NCBI GenBank assembly: GCA_964019135.1
Contig: OZ025248.1
Location: forward strand, 15,197,574-15,261,573
Length of the DNA stretch: 64,000 nt
Origin: Arenicola marina
Taxonomy: Eukaryota; Annelida; Polychaeta; Arenicolidae
Reading direction: 5' to 3'
Of the stretch, positions 1-10,294 are shown in pieces. Made by a program: the position numbers and the translations under genes. Under the pieces are notes generated by a model that saw only the letters and a program-made list of their open reading frames with translations, did no database searches and was not told the origin of the DNA. The stretch's first letter is position 1. The number at the start of each line of letters is the position of its first letter.

Positions 1-2719
1 ACGATGCCGCGTGGTGTGGCTCCTATATCTAGGTCTGTGCCATGGCAGGCCGCCACCACGATGCCGCGTGGTGTGGCTCCTATATCTAGGTCCGTGCCAT
101 GGCTGGCCGCCACGACGATGCCGCGTGGTGTGGCTCCTATAACTAGATCTGTGCCATGGCAGGCCGCCACCAGGATGCCGCGTGGTGTGGCTCCTATATC
201 TAGGTCTGTGCCATGGCAGGCCGCCACCACGATGCCGCGTGATGTGGCTCCTATATCTAGGTCCGTGTCATGGCAGGCCGCCACCACGATGCCGCGTGGT
301 GTGGCTCCTATATCTAGGTCCGTGTCATGGCAGGCCGCCACCACGATGCCGCGTGACGTGGCTCCTATATCTAGGTCCGTGCCATGGCAGGCCGCCACCA
401 CGATGCCGCGTGATGTGGCTCCTATATCTAGGTCTGTGCCACGGCAGGCCGCCACCACGATGCCGCGTGGTGTGGCTCCTATATCTAGGTCCGTGCCATG
501 GCAGGCCGCCACCACGATGCCGCGTGGTGTGGCTCCTATATCTAGGTCTGTGCCATGGCAGGCCGCCACCACGATGCCGCGTGGTGTGGCTCCTATATCT
601 AGGTCTGTGCCATGGCAGGCCGCCACCACGATGCCGCGTGGTGTGGCTCCTATATCTAGGTCTGTGCCATGGCAGGCCGCCATCACGATGCCGCGTGGTG
701 TGGCTCCTATATCTAGGTCTGTGCCATGGCAGGCCGCCACCACGATGCCGCGTGGTGTGGCTCCTATATCTAGGTCTGTGCCATGGCAGGCCGCCACCAC
801 GATGCCGCGTGGTGTGGCTCCTATATCTAGGTCCGTGCCATGGCAGGCCGCCACCACGATGCCGCGTGGTGTGGCTCCTATATCTAGGTCCGTGCCATGA
901 CAGGCCGCCACCACGATGCCGCGTGGTGTGGCTCCTATATCTAGGTCTGTGCCATGGCAGGCCGCCACCACGATGCCGCGTGGTGTGGCTCCTATATCTA
1001 GGTCTGTGCCATGGCAGGCCGCGACCACGATGCCGCGTGGTGTGGCTCCTATATCTAGGTCTGTGCCATGGCAGGCCGCCACCACGATGCCGCGTGGTGT
1101 GGCTTCTATATCTAGGTCCGTGCCATGGCAGGCCGCCACCACGATGCCGCGTGGTGTGGCTCCTATATCTAGGTCCGTGCCAAGGCAGGCCGCCACCACG
1201 ATGCCGCGTGGTGTGGCTCCTATATCTAGGTCCGTGCCATGGCAGGCCGCCACCACGATGCCGCGTGGTGTGACTTCTATATCTAGGTCTGTGCCATGGC
1301 AGGCCGCCACCACGATGCCGCGTGGTGTGGCTCCTATATCTAGGTCTGTGCCATGGCAGGCCGCCACCACGATGCCGCGTGGTGTGGCTCCTATATCTAG
1401 GTCCGTGCCAAGGCAGGCCGCCACCACGATGCCGCGTGGTGTGGCTCCTATATCTAGGTCTGTGCCATGGCAGGCCGCCACCACGATGCCGCGTGGTGTG
1501 GCTCCTATATCTAGGTCCGTGCCAAGGCAGGCCGCCACCACGATGCCGCGTGGTGTGGCTCCTATATCTAGGTCCGTGCCATGGCAGGCCGCCACCACGA
1601 TGCCGCGTGGTGTGACTTCTATATCTAGGTCTGTGCCATGGCAGGCCGCCACCACGATGCCGCGTGGTGTGGCTCCTATATCTAGGTCTGTGCCATGGCA
1701 GGCCGCCACCACGATGCCGCGTGGTGTGGCTCCTATATCTAGGTCTGTGCCATGGCAGGCCGCCACCACGATGCCGCGTGGTGTGGCTCCTATATCTAGG
1801 TCTGTGCCATGGCAGGCCGCCACCACGATGCCGCGTGGTGTGGCTCCTATATCTAGGTCTGTGCCATGGAAGGCCGCCACCACGATGCCGCGTGGTGTGG
1901 CTCCTATATCTAGGTCTGTGCCATGGCAGGCCGCCACCACGATGCCGCGTGGTGTGGCTCCTATATCTAGGTCCGTGTCATGGCAGGCCGCCACCAGAAT
2001 ACCGCGTGGTGTGGCTCCTATATCTAGGTCTGTGCCATGGCAGGCCGCCACCACGATGCCGCGTGACGTGGCTCCTCTATCTAGGTCTGCGCCATGACAG
2101 GCCGCCACCACGATGCCGCGTGGTGTGGCTCCTATATCTAGGTCTGTGCCATGGCAGGCCGCCACCACGATGCCGCGTGGTGTGGCTCCTATATCTAGGT
2201 CCGTGTCATGGCAGGCCGCCACCACGATGCCGCGTGACGTGGCTCCTATATCTAGGTCCGTGCCATGGCAGGCCGCCACCAGGATGCCGCGTGACGTGGC
2301 TCCTATATCTAGGTCTGTGCCATGGCAGGCCGCCACCACGATGCCGCGTGGTGTGGCTCCTATATCTAGGTCTGTGCCATGGCAGGCCGCCACCACGATG
2401 CCGCGTGGTGTGGCTCCTATATCTAGGTCCGTGTCATGGCAGGCCGCCACCACGATGCCGCGTGACGTGGCTCCTATATCTAGGTCCGTGCCATGGCAGG
2501 CCGCCACCAGGATGCCGCGTGACGTGGCTCCTATATCTAGGTCTGTGCCATGGCAGGCCGCCACCACGATGCCGCGTGGTGTGGCTCCTATATCTAGGTC
2601 TGTGCCATGGCAGGCCGCCACCACGATGCCGCGTGGTGTGGCTCCTATATCTAGGTCTGTGCCATGACAGGCCGCCACCACGATGCCGCGTGGTGTGGCT
2701 CCTATATCTAGGTCCGTGT
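1..2719. repeat. 57-bp minisatellite, about 48 copies, running off the left edge
   Basis: Head-to-tail 57-bp units run without interruption from base 1. The core is recognisable by GATGCCGCGTGGTGTGGCTC and GCCATGGCAGGCCGCCACC. Because 57 is divisible by 3 and the unit holds few stops, two forward frames stay open for hundreds of codons: one reads MPRGVAPISRSVPWQAATT per unit, the other CRVVWLLYLGLCHGRPPPR. I treat both as by-products, because they are broken by ordinary substitutions such as TGG to TGA near 898 and show no start context. Variation is concentrated at a few sites: GGTCCGTG/GGTCTGTG, GTGGTG/GTGACG/GTGATG, GCCATGG/GTCATGG/GCCAAGG. The next exon at 3120 needs an upstream partner, so the array probably lies in an intron of the CNBD2-like gene; that placement is inferred. 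Confidence 0.95.
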
Positions 2720-3119
2720 CTGTCTCAGGCCGTGGGCCCAGTAGCTGACATGGTCGGGCTGTAATTAACATGATTTGTTTGTTTCTTCATATTGTGACAT
2801 GGGTGATTGCGGTGTGATCAATATGTCATACATGTTATCAATATGCATATGCCTATTGACTCTGACCAGTTGGCGGCCGAGGACTTGGTTATTATTGGGT
2901 TCAATTGACATTGTCATGAAATACCTATCTGGTTAGTGATAACAGTTGTTAACTTTAACTACAGACGCCATGGAGTAGCAATCGCGGGTGAAATCATGGC
3001 AGCCGTGGGTGTATAAAGGTGACTAAAGAAACTTTTGATTCATAAAGACCATTTTCGAAGGCGACGGGTTTAACGATACGGTCGATCGTAATTCAATGTG
3101 TTTGGTGTTTCCCATTCAG
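2720..3119. other. unique intronic DNA between minisatellite and first visible exon
   Basis: This is AT-moderate unique sequence. I tested the acceptor-like ACTACAG near 2964. None of the frames after it gives a plausible exon before a stop, so I see no coding exon here. It ends in the acceptor CCATTCAG directly before the exon at 3120. Confidence 0.5.
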
Positions 3120-6100
3120 GGGTCTCATGTTCCTGTCTGGTTGGCCCCTACACCTCATGGCAGAAAGGCCTAAGGACTGTATCTTCCTGTACTTCAAGTA
3201 AGTCAATCCGCTAGTCTGTTTTTATTATTTATGCTAATCGTATTGGATTACTAGTAAAGCAGTAGATACAAATACAGATAGATGATGGTATAATGATTGT
3301 TATTGGGTTAAACATCTTCCGTACATAGTCTCCCCTTAACGCTTGTCATTGGAGTCATGCATTCAAGGTGACCTTGATGCACGGCGTCCCGGCACGGGCA
3401 GCCGTGATGTTTAGAGATCCGACTGAGGTTCCGTGTTGGCTGACTTTAGTCTCCCTTTGTTCCAGGAACGATGATATTCTGGTTAAGGACAGCAACTACT
3501 CCGACTGGATCTATATTGTGAAATCGGTGTGAATTGAAAAACAGGAAATAAATAAATATAGATAGTTCAGCAACTAATCGCAAAGGCCAGTTGAATACTG
3601 ATTTTTGGACTCATCGATATAGATATTTGTTTTTCCGTGCGTGAGCTACGTGTGGTTATCAATACCTCTCCTGGATACAACATAGGTCTTCTTCTGAATA
3701 ATTGACTACATTTATTTTCGTAATTTCAAATTTGAAATGTAACACAACGTAACTTGTGACGCAATGCATAGCACTTGCACATGTAATCACCCATACTGGT
3801 GACAGGGTCAAGTAAACGAGACTCCCTCTGTGTTCCTCTGTATGTGCCTGAAACAATATGTTAGGTATGCTGTTTTATTCGTTAATGAACCATTGCATTT
3901 TGCCAGGGAAGCCTGCGAGTGTTGAAGAAACTGAAGCGAGTGAAGCCGCGGATATGGAGCAAACGCGAATTCCTCGGTAGGAAACGGAGTTTACCTGATG
4001 TGCATCCCCAGCAAATACACAACGTTTTCATAACGTTTTAAAATGGTTGCAATAACGTTAGAACCGTTTTAGAAACGTTACAGAAACGTTATTTGTTTGC
4101 TGGGTCGGTGATAACCTGATACGTTTGATGTCGAATGTAATGCATCATTGCACATGTAAGGCGCTATAAAAAGTTCAGCAAGGCAAGATTTGTGTCGCCA
4201 TTACTATTACAACATAACATAGGGGTCTGAATAACTATGCAATGCTCGGCCTTTACACCCACCGACCAGCGCCGGGGCGTCTCGGGGGCCAGCAGACTGA
4301 ACGACAGCGTCGAGAGGCCAGGGAGCGACACCGGCAGGAAACGCTCTCCGTCCTCTCGCAGCTCAGACTGCCGCTCAAGTCTCTTCGCGATGAGGACGAC
4401 ACGGATGACGATCTCATTCCTGAGTCTGATCAAGATCACGTGACCGCGAGAGTCGCAGAAGAAGAAGAAGATTGCCGCGAGAACAGGGTGAACAGAGGTC
4501 ACAACGCGAGCGGAGAACAACGCAATGTTGGGCGTCCCCGAGGCCAGGGCCGGACGGCCAGAGCCCCTCTGTTGCCTGCCCTCGGACAAGCCTTGAAGGA
4601 CGACCTGCCGCGCCGACCCCATTCCGTGGCCAGAATCAAAGGTCACACGCCCTCCAGAGGTCAGAGGCGTCAAGCCAAGCGGCCGCGAGGGAAGGTCCCG
4701 AATGTAGTGGCGGATGTGGACGAGGATCCGTCGTCGTCCGAGATTTCTGATAGCGAGTACGCGGTCAGCTCGTCACGTGATCGACGTGTGACGTCAGCCA
4801 TCGTGAACCTATCACACAAGAGCATGGCGGGTGCCAGCGGGAAAGCCGGAAATAAAGGCAATAAGCGGCCAAGGCCTTCTATGAAAGGTTTGTAGGATAC
4901 TACACATTACACTATGTCGACATGCTCCACTTTTAGGTACTTTTCACATGTTCGTAATTCTGCTGATATTTGTTTGGGATGTCAACAGTTTCATGTTTTA
5001 AAGTTAAAGGACAAGATAAGCCGTCGAAGTCCGCACTATTATGACGTAATACACGGAAAAGCTATAATTCACCATTCACCATTCAAGCAACTTTGTCTTG
5101 CCACCCACGTGTCCACCACAAGTCCGCCCTGATCTTCCGCCAGGTCAGGCAGAGGAGGAAGCTGAAGAACTCGGCGGGAAGCGACCAGAAATAAGGACCA
5201 TTGCTCACGACTTCAACGCTCCCATCAAACTGAAGGTATGCATTGTGGGTGGCTTCCTTTTTGCGACCTTGATACAGTTCGATTTATGTTCGTCTTGTAA
5301 TTATAACTTCTGGGGATTCTCATATTTTTACAATTATCGCATCACTATTATTATAATTGTTATTATACCGTCGCGGTTGTTGAGAACGACTCACATGACT
5401 ACTTAGCATTGTCATTGTTATTATTCTGTCGCGGTTGCGACCCTGCTGGACCCGTGCACGTTATAATACCTATAATTATTATATAGTGTTACTTTAACCT
5501 TCTAAGGGTGAAGAGGACATGACGGCTGCCGACAGAGACCCAGAGTTTGTCCACATTCAGACTTTAACGAAAGGCCAAGCTTTTGTGAGTACCAACTGTA
5601 TGTACCATGGAACCTATATCGATAGTTCTCCCACGTCCATTGTCACATTAACCGTATTAACTTGAAGGTACACCATCGCAGTTTATTGAAAAGTCCATCA
5701 ACGCAAATTTAGATGTAGTCTACATGTGTCATAATTGGGGCAATAATGTCATTTCACTTTCATGATAACATACGTTTCGGTAATGTAAGATTATTTTACA
5801 AATTGAAACTCCCTCTCGCGACCTTGATGACTGTACAGGGCATCCCAGAGACCGTCGTCGGCGCCCAACCCAGCTTCTGCGTCCTTAGCAACGGGGCTGA
5901 GTGCATTCTGTTACGGAAGTCGCTGTACCTGGAGCATGCGCCTGACGAGTTGCTACGGAATGTGGTCCACGAGGTATGAGGGTTGCTCCACACTGCGATG
6001 TTAGGAGAGACATGTTACAGTTCCTTATGCCCATTTTTTAGGACATAACATGTTACAGTTCCTTATGCCCCTTTTCAGAAAACAGCAATTACAATTTTCA

Positions 6101-6454
6101 CAATTATTTCATAAAAACGCCCTTAATATGCAATTATTAAATAACTAAATATATGTTAGCTGTGGTTGATTTTTTTGGGCGACGGAGGGGCTGGAAGGGT
6201 CGGGGGGGGGGGCGGCGGCGTCATAGGTAACTAATCAGTTTTCTTTGATGGAGAGGCCTGACCCCCATTCTGCTTGCGGTAATGTTCACTGTGTGTGTTG
6301 CCCGCAGTGTTCGCCCTACCCGAGCGACGAGGACATGCAGCAGGAGCTACAAGTGAGCGTGGATTGGTCGGCCTACAAGATGGCGATGTTTCAAGGGACG
6401 ATGCGGACCATCCAGCGCCATCACCGCCGGCTGCAGGACGTGTGCCAGCGTTAG
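3120..6454 (+). CDS. CNBD2-like cyclic nucleotide-binding domain protein, 3' eight exons (5' part off window)
   Basis: Eight exons can be chained with GT-AG borders and matching phases: 3120-3197, 3466-3526, 3907-3976, 4270-4887, 5144-5235, 5507-5584, 5839-5973, 6308-6454 (stop TAG 6452-6454). They encode about 425 residues plus a partial first codon. Recognisable pieces are IFLYFK, KDSNYSDWIYIVKSG followed by SLRVLKKLKRVKPRIW, then EFVHIQTLTKGQAFG, QPSFCVLSNGAECILL, and the C-terminal PYPSDEDMQQELQ. From memory these fit the C-terminal half of cyclic nucleotide-binding domain-containing protein 2. In mouse that protein (CRIS) binds cAMP and is needed for sperm flagellar function. The N-terminal CNB region must lie to the left, beyond the minisatellite. 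Exon 4 (206 residues, charged, low complexity) looks like a lineage-specific insertion. Exon 5 could instead start at 5122 in the same frame. The match is from recalled family motifs, not an alignment. Confidence 0.75.
4007..4104. mobile_element. short MITE-like element with AACGTT-rich core, in CNBD2-like intron 3
   Basis: A 98-bp palindromic element begins with CCCAGCAAATA and ends with TGTTTGCTGGG, giving imperfect ~11-bp terminal inverted repeats. Its interior repeats AACGTT or near copies about every 10-15 bases. Non-autonomous elements with CCCAGCAAA termini and AACGTT interiors recur in many marine invertebrate genomes, from general recollection. It sits between the exons ending at 3976 and starting at 4270, so splicing need not be affected. 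No clear target-site duplication is visible. Confidence 0.65.
6010..6070. repeat. 38-bp-spaced direct duplication in the CNBD2-like last intron
   Basis: ACATGTTACAGTTCCTTATG followed by CCC occurs at 6010-6032 and again at 6048-6070, with a similar T-rich stretch between. This is a simple two-copy tandem duplication inside the intron between the exons ending at 5973 and starting at 6308. Confidence 0.8.
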
Positions 6455-6465
6455 CGTGAGGCACC

Positions 6466-6838
6466 GGGAAGCCACCATTGACCCGTGTAACCACCCCCCC
6501 CCCAACCCCACCCCCTGCAACATTGGGAGGCCACCATTGACTCAATACCCCCCCCCCCCACACACCCCACCCCCTGCAACACTGGGAGGTCACCATTGAC
6601 CCGTGTACCCTCCCTCCACCCCCCCGCCCCCCTTCTGCAACACCGGGAGGCCACCATTGACCCGTGTACCCTCCCCCCCCACCCCACCCCCTTCAACACC
6701 AGGAGGCCACCATTGATCTATGTACTCCCTCCCACCCCCTGCAACAACGCGAGGCCACCATTGACCTATGTCCCCCCCCCCCCACACACCACCCCCTGCG
6801 ACATCGGGATGTCAACATTGACCCGTGTACGAGCGTCT
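6466..6838. repeat. C-rich 50-62 bp minisatellite in the CNBD2-like 3' UTR, about 7 copies
   Basis: The motif CCACCATTGACCCGTGTA recurs near 6471, 6530, 6590, 6650, 6706, 6756 and 6811. Each copy is followed by a long C/A-rich run and usually CCCTGCAACACCGGGAGG. The unit length varies with the C run. It begins 12 bases after the stop codon, so if the polyadenylation signal at 7076 is used the repeat is transcribed as 3' UTR. The minus-strand ORFs seen here are reading through the G-rich complement and are not credible genes. Confidence 0.85.
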
Positions 6839-7075
6839 AAATGCCGCCCAAATTGGATGAACTTTTTTTTATAGCAACGTACTTTTCATCAAGGCATTCA
6901 GTTGTGGCCTCAGTATATACGAATATATCTAGGTGTATATATACTATTATAGGGCATATCCCTAGGCCCGCACTTCCAAACGAAGCGGTCATACTTAATC
7001 TAATATTTGAATACGCAAACACTTTTTGGATGAGCTATTACAATTTTAAAGTATGTGTGACTTGTTATTCTTGGT

Positions 7076-7081
7076 AATAAA
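7076..7081 (+). promoter_or_regulatory. candidate polyadenylation signal AATAAA for the CNBD2-like gene
   Basis: The first canonical AATAAA downstream of the stop at 6454 lies here, about 620 bases on and beyond the C-rich repeat. Only the motif and its position support it. Confidence 0.4.
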
Positions 7082-9253
7082 CCAATCACGAAATCCATCA
7101 CTTCCACTGTTCGGGTGTGAATGCGACTGGTGAGGCGCGGATCCGGGGGATTTGGACCCCTTCCCACGCCCCTTGGGCGAGGATTATCTTCTTCAATGGT
7201 GACTGAACGTGACCGCCCTTTTTTGTACTGGAACACAGTTCTGCATTTGAAATTTCTAATGTCACGCGTATTACGCAGATTATAATCAACAGCTTCCCGA
7301 CTAATTGCGGACAGAGCTGTACCAAATAAGGGGGCGCTTTACCCGTTCTAATCCTGTGGAAGTAAGTGAGTTTACAGCGGAACGGTTAAATCAATCACTT
7401 GCTCTCGCCATTTTTGTCACCGCGGAGGGACGGGAGACTCTATGAATACCCAGATGCAGGGCTAAATGTAGAACGATATTTTTAGCTTTCGAGTATTTTG
7501 AAGACGGATTTTTCCTTGTACATTCCGAAAGTTCTGCGCTTCATCGCCTTCAAATATTTTAACGTATACCTTCCATAGCCATGTTTAGTGAAATGGGACT
7601 CGTAGTCTTTAGAATAAACCTGGAAAGAAAATGACGCACGTGTGTTTGTTTGTCCCTGTACTATATAGCCCTATATCCAACAATAACTGTCATATCCTGG
7701 TAACCTGCTATCGTTAAGCGACCAATCTCTACATCCATTTTGTCATTTTGACAGCCTGGCCTCCAACGCTGCTTTTCCGATTCATATAATACCCAAGTGT
7801 CTATCCTCTAAATTACAGAATTTTCCGTCCTGTCTGTAGCTCACAATAAAATTTAGAAGTGACCCCCAGCCACTATTTTACCGCTTAACAAGGCGGCAGC
7901 CCTTTTTGGAGGTGTGTCCGCGATTGACCAATAAAGAGGTGATACAAAACCGGAAATGACGCATACTGTGTGAGCCAAACATGAGCGCGTGATCATCGCA
8001 AATATAAATAGCTGCGATTCTCGTCATGGCTTTTTTTACGGAGACAATCGTTGCAAAATATGTATCAATATGCTTGGCGGCTAATTTTCCATGAAACACT
8101 AAGATCATGGTTTACTGAGCGGCTTGGAACTGCTGCAATTCATCCGTAAATCGCTGCCCTGATCTCTCGTTTCACGCGTTTCCCCTGAAGGGTACCTCCA
8201 CTGTGAAGAGTTCCCTCCCTTCCAGTTATAACGAAAGGCGGCGCCACATGTAGGGTCACAATATACGTCACTTGCTCCGGCAAAATGGCGCGTTGCTCGA
8301 CATGGATGGGGGCGGGTCGGCTTAATTTTTCTTCTCCTTACCAGTCGACCTAAACAAAGCGTTAAGACAATTTAATTTTAAGATGTAAACTTTTGGTGCA
8401 AATTGCGATTAGATTAGGTTGGACACCTGCTTTAATGACTTAGTGTCCTTTGCGGCAGACGTGTGAACGTTTCCCTGACACCGGGGCCTGTATCGTGATC
8501 AAGCTGCCGTGTACAAGGGTAGGCCCTGTGGGTACAATCAACCATCACGGAAACCCGTCATAACAAGCCTCTAAGTGCAGCGTATAGTCTGATTTTTGAA
8601 AATCGCAAACGTGCTATTTCGGTATGGCATATTTTCCCCCTCGTTGTGTCATCGCCATCGCATACCGTAGGCCTTTCGTAATGGAGTTTCCATGGAAGCG
8701 TCGTTGGCTTTTCGTGATATAGTTGCGAACAAAATGTCATATCGTAGGCCTTTTGTGATGGAGTTGCGATAAAGCTGATTTCTAGCCCCCACCCCCTCCC
8801 CCATCCCCGCTAGTTGGTCCTGTGATGCCCCCGCTGCGTGGGTGTGCGTGTGTGTGCGTGGGGATGGGGGGAGGGGGGTAATGGTAATGTATTAATTATG
8901 AGATTTAATTATCATGTAGCCATGGATAAGCCAATTTGTCTGAGTCCAGAGTGGAATCATAACCAGTCAATTTGGCTGCCGTAAGCCAGGATATGTGCTT
9001 AGGTAAATCTTTATATTTAAATACTCATCATAAGACACAATTAAAGCAACTTAGCGCATGTTCTAAAGTTTCGATTAACTTCACGATTAGGGGCCGGCGC
9101 GACAGCTCAGCACCTTCGGCAATGGACCCACCCCTCGGCACCTGGCTCTTGCGCAGGTAGTCTGGTTCCCTGTCTCTGTCTTTGCGTAACATATACGGCA
9201 CGCCTAAGTCACAGATAGTCAGGGTACCAGTGTGCGCAGAGATTCTGTATTAG
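7082..9253. other. intergenic region, no gene recognised
   Basis: Only short ORFs without recognisable domains occur. Small features are: a YY1-like AAAATGGCG at about 8282 with a nearby GC box GGGGGCGGG, which could be a CpG-type promoter on the plus strand for the receptor gene at 10295; a three-copy ~37-bp degenerate repeat (8660-8775); and a GT-rich stretch (8838-8862). None is strong enough to call a transcription unit. Confidence 0.4.
8660..8775. repeat. degenerate ~37-bp repeat, three copies
   Basis: Related segments containing GTAGGCCTTTCGTAATGGAG, GTTGGCTTTTCGTGATATAG and GTAGGCCTTTTGTGATGGAG follow one another at about 37-base spacing. The copies are diverged, which suggests an old local duplication. 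Confidence 0.55.
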
Positions 9254-9352
9254 ATAAGGAATGAGTTGTGGGTCATTATTGGGATCGAAGAACTTCGAGG
9301 CGTAGCCGAGAAGTTGTGAGATCCCAATAATGACCTACAACTCATTCCTTAT
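9254..9352. mobile_element. 99-bp hairpin element (MITE-like)
   Basis: Bases 9254-9286 and 9320-9352 are inverted repeats of 33 bases with one mismatch (arm begins ATAAGGAATGAGTTGT), around a 33-base spacer. The spacer itself has a short palindrome (GAACTTC / GAGAAGTT). The structure is that of a non-autonomous DNA-transposon relic or fold-back element. No transposase is present, so the superfamily is unknown. Confidence 0.7.
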
Positions 9353-9357
9353 ATGGC

Positions 9358-9541
9358 TTAATGCATACTTCTATTGTTTCCTCCGAGGAGGCGGCGATGG
9401 CATGGAGTGTGTGAGTGAGGGGTCATTATTGTGACGGAACTATAAGGACCCGCTCTGGTACAATAATGACCTCCTGCTCACGGTCCGCAGGTCATTACCG
9501 GCAAAACACGACTCCGAGGAAACAATAGAAGTATGCATTAA
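9358..9541. mobile_element. 184-bp element with perfect 26-bp terminal inverted repeats
   Basis: TTAATGCATACTTCTATTGT (9358 on, continuing to 9383) is matched exactly in inverse orientation at 9516-9541. Inside, GGTCATTATTG near 9421 and CAATAATGACC near 9463 form a second inverted pair. The same inner motif also occurs in the hairpin element only five bases to the left, so the two are related or nested. The outer TTAA on both ends could be a target-site duplication, as piggyBac-type elements use. The TIR itself is not a form I recognise. Confidence 0.75.
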
Positions 9542-10274
9542 ATACTCGTTCCGAACACATGCTTTGTTTGTCTGTCTCCAAAAAGAAGTAAATTGGCGAA
9601 CGAGACTATAACCTATGACGCAAATGGTTTCTGGCAGACAGAGCTGTCTGGGTATTCGACCCTAACTTGGTTGTGTGGCACAAAACTATACAAGTTGCAA
9701 ATTGCAATAGACTCTGCGTCTCATGAGTTATTCAAAACAATGGCCACCGCTTGCTAAATATACAAAGCAACTCGCTTCCCCTGTCTTGATCATTTGTGGG
9801 CTTCAACAGAACTCATGTAGGACTCAGTAATCCATTTCCTGGGCTCCAACATGGGTGATGAGCTCTTTTGGGTCCCTGAATCCTTTATGTTTAGCACTGG
9901 ACTGGCGCACGCGAGAGGTTTCTGAATGTTACAGTGGTCACAAGAACGCCCTTCATATGTTGACTGTGTTATGAATTGGCTTTGCGGTGTATAAAGTGAA
10001 TAGGATTTGTATCAACTGCGGTGTTGGTTGAGGTAAGGTTTTCTATAGGCCGCCAAATGTTAGCCGCTCTATTTGCGCTTCATGATACTGCCGCCCAACA
10101 CACCAAATGATGTCCCATATAATTTTGCATTTATTGTGTTATTGAATGTACATATAGTACTTGTTTATTATCTGTTGATTACATCGAAGGCATCTGTATG
10201 ATTCAAGATTCAAGAAGGCATCGGTATGAAATACATCATGAAAGATTAACATGACTTACATTGATTCTGTTGTA
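9542..10274. other. region upstream of the LRR receptor, no coding exon recognised
   Basis: Unique sequence. The stretch ends in TTCTGTTGTAG (AG at 10274-10275), a credible splice acceptor 19 bases before the receptor ATG. I infer that the receptor mRNA has an untranslated first exon somewhere in or beyond this region. It was not located. Confidence 0.35.
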
Positions 10275-10294
10275 GGACACCTTGAACCTTGACG

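Noticed and set aside
4-2764. Repetitive proteins (MPRGVAPIS.. and CRVVWLLYL.. types)
   Set aside because: Two frames are open equally well, there is no signal peptide or flanking coding sequence, and stops arise by single substitutions; a minisatellite by-product.
4223-4269. CNBD2-like exon 4 beginning at the AG at 4221-4222
   Set aside because: The phase does not match the exon ending at 3976; the acceptor CCGACCAG (AG 4268-4269) has a pyrimidine-rich lead and restores the phase.
4164-4673. 169-codon minus-strand ORF
   Set aside because: It is antisense to the long CNBD2-like exon, whose borders and phases fit on the plus strand.
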